Below are positions 6,901 to 13,542 of a DNA stretch of 18,450 nt, piece by piece; position 1 is the stretch's first letter; every line of letters begins with the position of its first letter. Position numbers and translations under genes: made by a program. Origin of the DNA: Verrucomicrobiales bacterium. Its GTDB lineage: Bacteria; Verrucomicrobiota; Verrucomicrobiia; Limisphaerales; J093. The stretch is taken from positions 1 through 18,450 of the forward strand of contig JACKPW010000050.1 of NCBI GenBank assembly GCA_024233215.1, written 5' to 3'. Below the pieces are notes generated by a model. It was not told the origin of the DNA. It made no database searches and saw only the letters and a program-made list of their open reading frames with translations.

Positions 6901-7120
6901 TGGGCGCCGGACCGCGCTCGCCGATGATCAGTTCACCGTCGCCCAGGTGGATGGTCTTCCGCTCACAGAGGTGCAGGAAGGACCGCGCCCGGGTCACCGG
7001 CACGGACCAGCGGCCGGCGTTCTCTTCGTAGAATTCGGTCAGCTGCACCGCCCGTTCGGCAGAAATGCGGGGTGGCGTCTCCAGGCTTTCGCGGCGAAGT
7101 CTCTCGGTGCGTCCGGTCAT
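3932..7120 (-). CDS. HypD-like glycyl radical enzyme with an in-frame REP-RAYT-REP insertion
   Basis: Glycyl radical enzyme of the PFL/dehydratase superfamily. It matches, as I remember that protein, trans-4-hydroxy-L-proline dehydratase (HypD, which makes pyrroline-5-carboxylate) along most of its length, for example FTEFMEQRAPGHTV, PAPPKVGVT, TYTDFANLNLGG and LLQPSSNIQLS. The thiyl Cys430 and Glu432 lie in GGCSGCVEVG. The glycyl radical Gly1037 lies in RVAGYSDYF near the C-terminus. The frame has 1062 residues, against about 790 expected. Residues 1-569 and 846-1062 are the enzyme. Residues 570-845 are foreign: a repeat-encoded stretch (570-614), a RAYT transposase (about 640-790) and the same repeat again (800-844). 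The break falls between AVRELCYEG and LSLAEFVAAM, a variable stretch in the family. The start ATG is preceded by a short tetranucleotide repeat and no clear Shine-Dalgarno sequence. GRE membership is certain, HypD specificity is likely, and whether the enlarged protein folds is unknown. Confidence 0.93.
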   Translation of the reverse strand: MTGRTERLRRESLETPPRISAERAVQLTEFYEENAGRWSVPVTRARSFLHLCERKTIHLGDGELIIGERGPAPKVVPTFPELTCHSEEDLRILNSRPKTWYRVDDECLGFYREKVIPYWRGRTMRERIFAELSPEWHAAYEAGIFTEFMEQRAPGHTVLDDKIYRRGLLDFKRDIESALAALDFLCDPEALDKREALKSFAISCDAVMGFAQRHADLARERAAAERDAGRKAELLKIAEVCERVPAHAPRDFHEALQAYWFCHLAVITELNGWDAFSPGHLDQHLLPFYERGLADGTLTRETARELLECFFIKFNNHPAPPKVGVTAAESGTYTDFANLNLGGLLHDGTDGSNEVSHLLLEIIDEMHLLQPSSNIQLSRKSPDAFLKHALQVIGKGYGFPSVFNADAVVQEQLRQGKTLEDARAGGCSGCVEVGAFGKEAYILTGYFNLPKVFELALHNGVDPRTGRQLGPQTGEPESFASFDEVFAAYRAQFRHFLNLKLCGNRIIQRLYATQMPAPFLSVLTDDCIRSGRDYNAGGARYNNTYVQFVGLGTLTDSLSAVRELCYEGMGSTRGPRVTSGGPPDAPVNTTDPVWETAQGLSAGGRKEHAGGVWSSSESAARLFSTEDKRVCVEPAAGAHYSRRNLPHFEKPWAIYHITFSAVDGHQLAPEDREIVMECIRHWDGRRYRLSAACVMPDHVHLIIQPGIESRDVDGEPVFYSLTKILHTIKSFTAHRINKRAERDGGVWQKESFDRFLRSDADLQEKIHYLCRNPWDAGIVAPNEPYPWVWPSEAMANTAEGSTRGPRVTSGGPPDAPANVADTVPGTAQGLSAGGRKEHAGGAWSPTLSLAEFVAAMDRDFTDAEPLRLRLLNKTPKYGNDNPRADELMTWIFDTCVEELDGRPDGRGGSYRVEMLPTTCHVYFGSVTGATPDGRRAGKPLSEGISPVQGADRNGPTAVVQSAAKMDHLKSGGTLLNLKFTPSLVATEEGLNKWGHLVRGYFRMDGHHVQFNIVDADTLRRARENPEEHRDLIVRVAGYSDYFCDLSEALQEEIIQRTEHEGF
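4589..4724. repeat. REP copy A: four-palindrome repeat
   Basis: In plus-strand order it holds odd-centred palindromes at 4594-4610 (arms ACGCGCCG/CGGCGTGT, one mismatch), 4612-4634 (arms CCTTTCGGCCG/CGGCCGAAAGG), 4678-4698 (arms CATCCGGCGG/CCGCCGGATG) and 4701-4717 (arms ACACGCGG/CCGCGTGT). A 43-base spacer separates the second and third. It is in direct orientation to copy B. It encodes residues 800-844 of the fused protein. Confidence 0.93.
4751..5203 (-). CDS. REP-associated tyrosine transposase (RAYT) domain, in frame inside the GRE
   Basis: This encodes residues about 640-790 of the long frame. It is a Y1_Tnp/HUH single-strand DNA transposase of the RAYT group, which nicks and joins REP hairpins. 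The family features are complete: the opening SRRNLPHFEKPWAIYHITF; WDGRRYRLSAACVMPDHVHL with the metal-binding pair H698-V-H700; the SLTKILHTIKSFTAHRIN helix; GGVWQKESFDRFLR; and KIHYLCRNPWDAG with candidate catalytic Tyr768. The length is normal for a RAYT. It has no stop codon after its C-terminal EPYPWVWP, so reading continues into REP copy A and the GRE. Upstream there is no ATG between residue 569 and 676; a GTG at 5287 is a weak alternative start. Translation as part of the GRE is the simplest reading. Confidence 0.9.
5279..5414. repeat. REP copy B: four-palindrome repeat
   Basis: It has the same layout as copy A, shifted by 690 bp: palindromes at 5284-5300 (perfect, arms ACACGCCG/CGGCGTGT), 5302-5324, 5368-5388 and 5391-5407. 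Outside the 43-base spacer (5325-5367) I count one difference from copy A, at 5286 versus 4596. Inside the spacer I count about ten. It encodes residues 570-614. Confidence 0.93.
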
Positions 7121-7124
7121 GTCC

Positions 7125-7140
7125 AGTCAGTCAGTCGGTC
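7125..7140. repeat. Tetranucleotide tandem repeat just upstream of the GRE start
   Basis: AGTC is repeated three times and followed by GGTC on the plus strand. It ends 4 bases before the GRE start codon, where a ribosome binding site would be expected. The tract is short, so it is only a weak candidate for slippage. Confidence 0.6.
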
Positions 7141-7295
7141 GGACAGGGATTAAAGCCGGTCGGCCGGGAAAGGAAAGCCGGTTTCGGGCGGCGACAGTTC
7201 GTCCGTCGTCGGGCAAACCGGGCCGCGGCGTGCGCCTGGGGGCAACGAACCGGCCCCGATTCTTCATCCCGGACCGGGAGGACTCGCGCCGGCCC

Positions 7296-8210
7296 TCACC
7301 CCCCGATTCGGGTTTCCAGACCGGCTTTCCGGAAGACGGCCCGGGCCGCCCCCAGGGCGGCGGTGGACGGCGTTTGGAATGCAAGCCCGGCCGCCGACGC
7401 GCCCAGGCGCTCACGCTTGCCGGCACCGACCGCATGATAGGGCAGGAGATGGACTTGTTTCACGCCGTCCAATCCGGCCGCAAACGTCGCAAGCGCCGCC
7501 AGTTCCCGGGGGTCATCGTTCACGCCCGGGATGACCGGGATGCGAAGCCAGAGGTTCCCGTGGTTCGCCGAAAGCCAGCGCAGATTCTCCAGGATGAGGC
7601 GGTTCGACACGCCACAGAACCGACGATGGACCCCGTCATCCAGACTCTTGAGGTCGTAGAGGAACAGGTCCACATGCGGGACGAGCGCCTCGAAACGCTC
7701 TCTCAGAGCAAACCCGGAGGTATCCACCGCCACGTGAAGCCCGCCTTTCCGACAGGCGGTGGCGCCGGCCAGCAGGAACTCGAACTGGCTGAGCGGCTCG
7801 CCCCCGGAGAAGGTGACCCCTCCGCCGGACTCCTCGAAGAACACCCGGTCGCGCGACACCTTCGTCAGCAATTCGGGCACGGTGAATTCGCGCCCCACCA
7901 TCCGGCGTCCGTCCGCCGGGCAGACTTCCACGCAGGCGCCACAGACCAGGCAGTCGGCCCGCGCCTCGACAAGTGCCGCCGGCGAGTCGCCCATGCCGAC
8001 GGGGGCATGGTTGGGACAAGCGTCCGCGCACTGACCGCAGCGGACGCAGCGCCCCGTGATGACCATCAGTTCCGGCCGCGGCGAAATCGTCTCGGGATTG
8101 TGACACCACGCACAGTTCAACGGGCAGCCCTTCAAGAAGACGGTCGTGCGAATGCCCGGCCCGTCATGGACCGAGTATCGCTGCACGTTCGTGATCAGGC
8201 CGCGGATCAT
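7296..8210 (-). CDS. Glycyl-radical enzyme activating protein (radical SAM)
   Basis: Uses S-adenosylmethionine and a [4Fe-4S] cluster to abstract hydrogen from the glycine of the partner GRE encoded downstream on the same strand. The N-terminus MIRGLITNVQRYSVHDGPG is typical, and the radical SAM cluster motif is C29-x3-C33-x2-C36 (KGCPLNCAWCHNPE). Two ferredoxin-like clusters follow (C55, C58, C61, C65 and C87, C90, C93, C97), as in activases of dehydratase-type GREs rather than PflA. GGGVTFSGGEP is the SAM-binding motif. I chose the ATG at 8210 because the family normally begins there; an ATG at 8270 would add 20 unusual residues. The gap to the GRE start is 175 bp, so the two are probably co-transcribed. 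Confidence 0.94.
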   Translation of the reverse strand: MIRGLITNVQRYSVHDGPGIRTTVFLKGCPLNCAWCHNPETISPRPELMVITGRCVRCGQCADACPNHAPVGMGDSPAALVEARADCLVCGACVEVCPADGRRMVGREFTVPELLTKVSRDRVFFEESGGGVTFSGGEPLSQFEFLLAGATACRKGGLHVAVDTSGFALRERFEALVPHVDLFLYDLKSLDDGVHRRFCGVSNRLILENLRWLSANHGNLWLRIPVIPGVNDDPRELAALATFAAGLDGVKQVHLLPYHAVGAGKRERLGASAAGLAFQTPSTAALGAARAVFRKAGLETRIGG

Positions 8211-8323
8211 GCGCGGGCTGAGACTGGGCCAGCGGCGATGGGGCTTCAAGCCGGCGGTTGAGCGGGGCATTGGCGTTTCGGCACGTTCAGTGACCGGCCG
8301 ATTCCGGGGCCGGATCGTCGATG

Positions 8324-8350
8324 TTGACTCATGTTCTAATAGCGTAAATA
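8324..8350 (+). promoter_or_regulatory. Possible promoter upstream of the subtilase
   Basis: TTGACT at 8324-8329 and TAAATA at 8345-8350 are 15 bases apart, inside an AT-rich dip (about 8328-8368) in otherwise GC-rich DNA. It lies in the divergent gap between the activase and the protease. The spacing is short for a standard promoter and the transcription start is unknown. Confidence 0.3.
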
Positions 8351-8460
8351 CGATTACCTTCTATATGTCCCAGCCCGCTGGAATCCGGGGCTTGACAGGC
8401 GGGTGCGTCCCCAGTTACCGACGAGTATCAACCTGCTGGTTGTTGCCGAAAGAACACCTT

Positions 8461-9831
8461 ATGAAAGCTGGACTTCTTGTTCTGGCAGCCGGGCTATGCC
8501 TCCCGGCGTGCATCCTCACTACAATTGGTCAAAATTTGCACCCCGGCGATGCTCTGCCTGGCCAGTTCATCATTCAAACCCGGAGCGGCGTGCCCCCGAC
8601 AAGGGTCAGTCAGCGAAACGGACTGACCCCGGACCACGTCTACGGCGCCGCGCTCCAGGGATTCTCCGGGTTTGTTCCGCCGGGTTTGTTGCCGAAGCTC
8701 GCGAACGATCCGGATGTCCTCCGGATCACCCCCAACCGAATGGTGTCGATCATCGGCAAGCCCGACAAGACGGGTGGGGGAAAGGGCGGCAAGCCGGGTG
8801 GCGGAGATCCGCCGCCGCCGCCTCCCGAGGGCCAGATCGTACCGGAAGGGGTCGCGCGTGTCGGAGCACCGCTGGCTCACGCGGTTGGAATCACCGGAGG
8901 CGGGGTGGGCGTGGCCATCGTGGACACCGGCATCGACTTCAACCACGTCGACCTCGCCGCCAACCTCCGTCCCGAGTGGCATTCCTCATTCCCGGGCCTG
9001 ACCGCGCAGGATGACCACGCTCACGGCACGCACGTCGCGGGGATCGTGGCAGCCGTGGACAACAGCGAGGACGTCCTCGGAGTCGCCCCTGACGCCGGTT
9101 TGTACGCGGTCAAGGTGCTCGACCACTGGGGGGACGGATCGGACGCGGAGGTGATCGCCGGCCTCGACTGGATCGTGGCCAATGCCGCCTTGGTGGACCC
9201 GCCGATCAAGGTCGCCAACCTGAGCCTGGGACGCCCCGCCAGCGCGGATGACAGCCTGTTGCAGGCAGCCATCCAGCGCGTGGTGAGCGCCGGGGTCACG
9301 GTGGTCGCCGCGGCGGGCAACGACTGCGGACTGGAAGTGTCACAACTGGTGCCTGCCGGCTTCCCGGAGGTCATCGCAGTGGCCAGTTCGACCGCCCAGG
9401 ACGGCATCGCGGACCGCAGACTGCAGCCCATCCAGGCCGACACGGCCTCGTTTTTCAGCACGGACGGGGCCTACGATCCGGCGACCGGCATCGGTATTTC
9501 CATCTCGGCGCCAGGTGAGACCCAGGAGGACGTCGGCAAAGGCGGGGCGATCACGTCAGTGGGAATCCTCTCCACGCTCATTGGTGGTGGCACAGTTGGG
9601 ATGTCCGGCACCAGCATGGCGGCCCCCCACGTCACGGGAGCCGTGGCGCTCCTGCTGCAGGTGGAAGCGACGCTCGCGCCGGAGGACCTGCGGACGGTGC
9701 TGATGATGAGCGCGGACGGCCGCGGCCCCGGAGGGTTGCCCACGGTCAGCCCCACCGCGTGCCACAGCGGCAATGACGGGGAATCCGAGGGCATTCTGAA
9801 CGTGGCCACCGCGCTGGGTCTGGTGCCTTGA
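8461..9831 (+). CDS. Secreted subtilisin-like serine protease (peptidase S8), probable lipoprotein
   Basis: A 456-residue extracytoplasmic endopeptidase. The catalytic triad is complete: Asp155 (VAIVDTGIDFNHVD), His188 (HGTHVAGIVAA) and Ser385 (GTSMAAPHVTGA), with oxyanion Asn287 (AAAGND). Residues 1-16 are a signal peptide followed by LPAC, a plausible lipobox with Cys17, so the protein may be lipid-anchored; cleavage by ordinary signal peptidase is the alternative. Residues about 30-98 look like an inhibitor-type propeptide (GQFIIQT...VLRITPNRMVSI). A Gly/Lys/Pro-rich linker (about 104-123, with six consecutive prolines) joins it to the catalytic domain. I chose the ATG at 8461 because it starts the signal peptide; the open frame extends upstream to 8146 but covers the activase gene. 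A terminator hairpin follows. Confidence 0.95.
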   Translation: MKAGLLVLAAGLCLPACILTTIGQNLHPGDALPGQFIIQTRSGVPPTRVSQRNGLTPDHVYGAALQGFSGFVPPGLLPKLANDPDVLRITPNRMVSIIGKPDKTGGGKGGKPGGGDPPPPPPEGQIVPEGVARVGAPLAHAVGITGGGVGVAIVDTGIDFNHVDLAANLRPEWHSSFPGLTAQDDHAHGTHVAGIVAAVDNSEDVLGVAPDAGLYAVKVLDHWGDGSDAEVIAGLDWIVANAALVDPPIKVANLSLGRPASADDSLLQAAIQRVVSAGVTVVAAAGNDCGLEVSQLVPAGFPEVIAVASSTAQDGIADRRLQPIQADTASFFSTDGAYDPATGIGISISAPGETQEDVGKGGAITSVGILSTLIGGGTVGMSGTSMAAPHVTGAVALLLQVEATLAPEDLRTVLMMSADGRGPGGLPTVSPTACHSGNDGESEGILNVATALGLVP

Positions 9832-9849
9832 TCCTTGCCACCCCACCAC

Positions 9850-9883
9850 CCTCCTGACGACGCCAGCCCGCATCGTCAGGAGG
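9850..9883 (+). terminator. Terminator-like hairpin after the subtilase
   Basis: A perfect 11-bp stem CCTCCTGACGA / TCGTCAGGAGG with a 12-base loop starts 19 bases after the protease stop. It is followed only by TCTCTGCTG, so it lacks a full T-run. Confidence 0.55.
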
Positions 9884-10147
9884 TCTCTGCTGTCAGCAAC
9901 CCGGACTAGAAGCCCTCCCCCGCGGGCACCACCAACGCAGCACCCCGGATGCGACGCCGGATGGATTGCCGCCGGGACGACCCGCGGGGGCATCCCGACT
10001 TTCTCAGAACACGGGTTGAGGTCCCTCACCGGTTGATTCCCGGCGCGGCTGACGGCATGGACCTCGCGCTCGGATCCGACGGGCCGGCTCCCTTCAGAAG
10101 ACGGCGGGAGCCTGTCCCAACGGACATACCCGCACAAAGTTTTTGCC

Positions 10148-10183
10148 TTGATCGATGAATTTCAGGCAGGCTGTTTCGATCAA
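10148..10183. promoter_or_regulatory. Operator-like inverted repeat upstream of the discoidin gene
   Basis: TTGATCGA (10148-10155) and TCGATCAA (10176-10183) are perfect inverted copies with a 20-base spacer. The repeat ends 21 bases before the start codon. It may be a repressor site or a 5' leader hairpin that hides the GAGGA ribosome binding site at 10192. Confidence 0.4.
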
Positions 10184-10204
10184 AGTCCACCGAGGACATT
10201 GAAA

Positions 10205-10891
10205 ATGAACATGACCAAACCGATGATCGTGAAACAAACTGTGATGCTCGCCGCGGCCGCCGCGCTGATCGGCGGAAACGTGGTCGCCGCAGACATGGCG
10301 CCCCTTCCCCTCAAGCTGCCCATTCCCGCCTTCATGGGAACGCCGACCGACATGGAACTGGGCCCGAATGTGGAGCCCCTTTCCGACAAGCCGCGCGCCC
10401 CGTTCATGGCGCCCCAGGGTGTGAAGAACCTCGCCGCGGGCAAGAAAGTCACCAGCAGTGACAAATCCCCCATCACCGGCTCGCTGGAACTCGTGACGGA
10501 TGGCGACAAGGAAGCGGATGACGACAGCTTCGTGGAGCTGCACCGTCGCACCCAATGGGTGCAGGTCGACTTGGGCCAGAAAGCGAAGATCTACGCCGTG
10601 GTGCTCTGGCACGCACACAACACCTACCAAGTCTACCACGACGTCATCGTGCAGGTCTCCGACGATCCCGATTTCACGACCGGCGTGAAGACCCTTTACA
10701 ACAACGATTTCGACAACAGCTCGGGTGTCGGCATCGGCACCGACAAGGAGTACTTTGAGGACTATCAGGGCCGCCTGATCGATGCCAAGGGGGCCGAGGG
10801 CCGCTACCTCCGGCTCTACAGCCGGGGCAGCACCTACAGCGCCCTGAATCGCTACACCGAAGTCGAAGTCTGGGGCACGCCCGCCGAATAG
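10205..10891 (+). CDS. Secreted F5/8 type C (discoidin) domain protein
   Basis: A 228-residue exported protein. Residues 1-29 are a signal peptide ending VVAA-D. After a proline-rich stretch (about 31-70), residues 74-225 form a galactose-binding-like F5/8C domain: NLAAGKKVTSSD, LVTDGDKEADDDSFVEL, TQWVQVDLGQKAKIYAVVLW, then VQVSDDPDF, and RYLRLYSRG with the closing YTEVEVWG. This form, with DNSSGVGIGTDKEYFE, is one I recognise as common in PVC-group bacteria, where it occurs as a stand-alone secreted protein of unknown ligand. I chose the ATG at 10205 (GAGGA upstream); the ATG-less extension to 10148 precedes the signal peptide. It has its own terminator, so it is probably a single-gene unit. 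Confidence 0.88.
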   Translation: MNMTKPMIVKQTVMLAAAAALIGGNVVAADMAPLPLKLPIPAFMGTPTDMELGPNVEPLSDKPRAPFMAPQGVKNLAAGKKVTSSDKSPITGSLELVTDGDKEADDDSFVELHRRTQWVQVDLGQKAKIYAVVLWHAHNTYQVYHDVIVQVSDDPDFTTGVKTLYNNDFDNSSGVGIGTDKEYFEDYQGRLIDAKGAEGRYLRLYSRGSTYSALNRYTEVEVWGTPAE

Positions 10892-10919
10892 GCGTTCCGC
10901 CCTCTGAAACCGGTCCTCG

Positions 10920-10949
10920 ACAGCCGCGCGATGCCGGTCGCGCGGCTGT
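10920..10949 (+). terminator. Terminator hairpin after the discoidin gene
   Basis: A perfect 12-bp stem ACAGCCGCGCGA / TCGCGCGGCTGT with a 6-base loop begins 28 bases after the stop codon and is followed by TCGTATTT, a partial T-run. Confidence 0.7.
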
Positions 10950-11148
10950 TCGTATTTCCGGCCATAAGCGGAGGAGGACGAACGGCCCGTCCCCCCGGGA
11001 ATTGCCGGCGGCAAACCCCCTCACAGCGACGAGCCGTCGCCGCTCCGGCGGTCAAGCGGTTTCCGCCGCTCGGTGAGCCAGGCGAATTTCGGGATTGCGA
11101 CGGAGCCGGGAAAGCCCCATCAAAGTCCCGCATTTCGCCCATCGCATC

Positions 11149-13542
11149 ATGAGATCCTGCATCCAGCCGCGGGCCGGACGGCGTCGTTGGCCCACCCCCC
11201 TCCAACTGCTTGGCGGCCTCTTGCTGGGCGTCCTGTCCCACGCGGCCGCCCCGGCCGTGGAACTCATCGCCAACGGCGATTTCCATGCGGGACTCGCGGG
11301 CTGGCGACCCCTGTGGACCCGGGATCCCGGCGTCGCCACCGCGGAAACGCAGCGCTCGCAGAGCGGAACCGAGGTTCTCATTACGCACACGGGCAACCAG
11401 GACTGGAGTTTCACCCAGGGAGAACGACTGCCGGTGAAGCCAGGGGACATGTTCGTGCTGAGCGCCCAACTCGCATTGACGGGCGAGGGATCGGCGACCC
11501 TGGGAGTCATTACGTACGATGTGAACGGCCAACCGCTGGACTGGTCGTTCGGTGGTCGGGAAGTCCGGGCTCAGCCGAAGGGTGCCACGCCGCGAACCCG
11601 GTTGATCATCCCGGAAAGGGTCGCCGCCATCGAACCGAGGTTGATCGGTAGCGGCCCGGCCCGGGTTCGTCTTTCCCAAATCTCCCTCCGGCGTGACGGA
11701 AACCTGGCGGACCTGCGGGCGGAAGGATTGCCGGCGGACTTCCGGTTCGAGGCCGGCCCCCTGGCGATCACACTGCGAACGAGCGATGCCACCCTGGAAG
11801 TGCTGGACCGACGCGACGGCCGCCGATGGCACCAGGAATCGCGCAACGCCGGGATCCTCGTTCGCCAGGTACAACCCGAGGGCGCCAATTTGCGCTTGGA
11901 GCTGCTGCACGTGCCCACCGACTCCCGGTTGACGGCCCTCCTGGAAACCGCCGGAGAACGGCCGGAGTTCACCTTCTGCCTGTCCGGCGAGATGGCGATG
12001 GAAGAAGCCCTGGCGTTCCCCCACCCCTTCGTCACCGAGCCGGGAACGTCTCTGGTCGTCCCCATGAACGAGGGGATCTCCTTTCCGGTCGACGACCCAA
12101 CCATCGATCCCATGCGATTGATCGCCTATGGCGGACATGGCATTTGCATGGCGTTCTGGGGCGTAACGGACGGGGTAGCCGGGCAGATGGCGATCATTGA
12201 GACACCGGATGACGCCGCCATCCGGATCGACCGCGCCGACGGCCGGTTGATCGTCGCCCCCGAATGGGATGCGCAGAAGGGGCGGCTGGGCTATCCGCGC
12301 CGGCTGCGCTACGTCTTCTTCAGCGAGGGAGGGCATGTGGCGATGGCGAAGCGCTATCGCGAGCACGCCCGGGCGCAGGGACTTCTGAAGACGCTGGCCG
12401 AGAAGCGGGAGGCGAACCCGAATGTCGACCGGTTGATCGGCGCGGTGAACGTCTGGTGCTGGGACAACAACGCTGTCGGGATCGTTGAGGAACTCCAGGC
12501 CGCCGGAATCCAACGGATCCTCTGGAGCAACCGCCAATCATCGCAAAACCTGCGCGCGTTGAACGATCTGGGCGTCCTCACCAGCCGTTACGACATTTAC
12601 CAGGACACCATGAACCCGGCCAACTTCCCCAGACTGCGCGGGATTCACTCGGACTGGACCACCGAGGCCTGGCCGCAGGATCTCATGCTCGACCGGAACC
12701 AGAACTGGGTACGCGGCTGGCGGGTGCGCGGGAAGGACGGCGAATGGTATCCGTGCGGCGTCCTCTGTGACCGTCAGGCGCCTGCGTATGCCACCCGGCG
12801 GATTCCCGCGGAGCTGGCAACGCATCCGTACCTTTGCCGGTTCATCGACACGACGACCGCGAGCCCGTGGCGGGAGTGCTGGTCCGCCGACCATCCCATG
12901 ACCCGCAGCGACAGCCGCGAGTGGAAGATGCGCCTGCTCGAGACCATGTCGAAGGATCTGGGCCTGGTGACGGGATCCGAGACCGGTCATGACGCGGCGG
13001 TGCCGTATGTGCATTACTTCGAAGGCATGCTGAGCCTGGGGCCGTACCGGGTGCCCGATGCCGGGCGGGACATGCAGCGGATCTGGACCGAGGTCCCGGA
13101 GCGCGTGGCGAAGTTCCAGCTCGGGCATCGTTACCGCCTGCCGTTGTGGGAACTGGTCTATCACGACTGCGTGGTCGCGCAGTGGTACTGGGGTGACTAC
13201 AACAACAAACTCCCCGCGCTCTGGGACAAGCGGGACCTCTTCAACGCGCTTTATGGCACGCCGCCGATGTTCATGTTCAACCATCGGCTATGGCAGGAAA
13301 ATCGGGAACGTTTTGTCGCCAGCTACCAGGCGGCCGCGTCCGTCGCCCGCGCCACCGGCTATTCCGAGATGGTGGATCACCGCTTCCTCACCCCCAATCG
13401 CGACGTGCAACAAACCCGCTTCGCCAACGGCGTCGTGGTCACGGTGAACTTCGGGGAGGAACCCTTCGAGATGGTGGACGGCACACAACTGGCTGCGGGC
13501 AGGCAACGTCTGCAGCTTCCCGGGGTTTCACCCCAGGAATGA
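11149..13542 (+). CDS. Large secreted glycosidase-like protein, GH101/GH129-related
   Basis: A 797-residue exported protein. After an Arg-rich start, residues 14-34 form the signal peptide core (LQLLGGLLLGVLSHAAAPA). Residues about 38-175 look like a carbohydrate-binding jelly roll (ELIANGDFHAGLAGWRPL). A beta-rich domain (about 190-410) precedes a catalytic-type barrel. Landmarks of the barrel are IGAVNVWCWDNNAVGIVEELQ (about 430-450), GVLTSRYDIYQDTMNP, and GLVTGSETGHDAAVPYVHYFEG (about 604-625), a segment rich in candidate acidic catalytic residues. This organisation resembles the GH101-related GH129 family (alpha-N-acetylgalactosaminidases); this is from memory of family style and the residues are not assigned. 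The end (WSN..., VVVTVNFGEEPF) is a small beta domain. I chose the ATG at 11149 because it best places the signal peptide; an ATG at 11095 is the alternative. No clear ribosome binding site is visible. Confidence 0.7.
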   Translation: MRSCIQPRAGRRRWPTPLQLLGGLLLGVLSHAAAPAVELIANGDFHAGLAGWRPLWTRDPGVATAETQRSQSGTEVLITHTGNQDWSFTQGERLPVKPGDMFVLSAQLALTGEGSATLGVITYDVNGQPLDWSFGGREVRAQPKGATPRTRLIIPERVAAIEPRLIGSGPARVRLSQISLRRDGNLADLRAEGLPADFRFEAGPLAITLRTSDATLEVLDRRDGRRWHQESRNAGILVRQVQPEGANLRLELLHVPTDSRLTALLETAGERPEFTFCLSGEMAMEEALAFPHPFVTEPGTSLVVPMNEGISFPVDDPTIDPMRLIAYGGHGICMAFWGVTDGVAGQMAIIETPDDAAIRIDRADGRLIVAPEWDAQKGRLGYPRRLRYVFFSEGGHVAMAKRYREHARAQGLLKTLAEKREANPNVDRLIGAVNVWCWDNNAVGIVEELQAAGIQRILWSNRQSSQNLRALNDLGVLTSRYDIYQDTMNPANFPRLRGIHSDWTTEAWPQDLMLDRNQNWVRGWRVRGKDGEWYPCGVLCDRQAPAYATRRIPAELATHPYLCRFIDTTTASPWRECWSADHPMTRSDSREWKMRLLETMSKDLGLVTGSETGHDAAVPYVHYFEGMLSLGPYRVPDAGRDMQRIWTEVPERVAKFQLGHRYRLPLWELVYHDCVVAQWYWGDYNNKLPALWDKRDLFNALYGTPPMFMFNHRLWQENRERFVASYQAAASVARATGYSEMVDHRFLTPNRDVQQTRFANGVVVTVNFGEEPFEMVDGTQLAAGRQRLQLPGVSPQE

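Larger units (their letters stand above)
9832..10204. other. Structured intergenic region between protease and discoidin genes
   Basis: These 373 bp show no credible gene; open frames crossing it are high-GC shadows. It contains the protease terminator (9850-9883), a perfect 10-bp inverted repeat CCCCCGCGGG / CCCGCGGGGG at 9917-9926 and 9981-9990 with a doubled CCGGATG between the arms, and an operator-like inverted repeat close to the next start. A small RNA or leader is possible but unproven. Confidence 0.5.

Noticed and set aside
8392..8420. Second promoter with TTGACA at 8392
   Set aside because: The -35 box is perfect, but nothing resembling a -10 box occurs at usable spacing (TTACCG at 17 bases).
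9556..10137. 193-residue minus-strand open frame across the protease 3' end and gap
   Set aside because: Composition is typical of a GC-rich shadow, no domain is recognisable, and half of it lies opposite the protease.
10852..12537. 561-residue minus-strand open frame opposite the GH129-like gene
   Set aside because: It is a shadow of the plus-strand gene, which has a signal peptide and recognisable domains; the antisense product has none.
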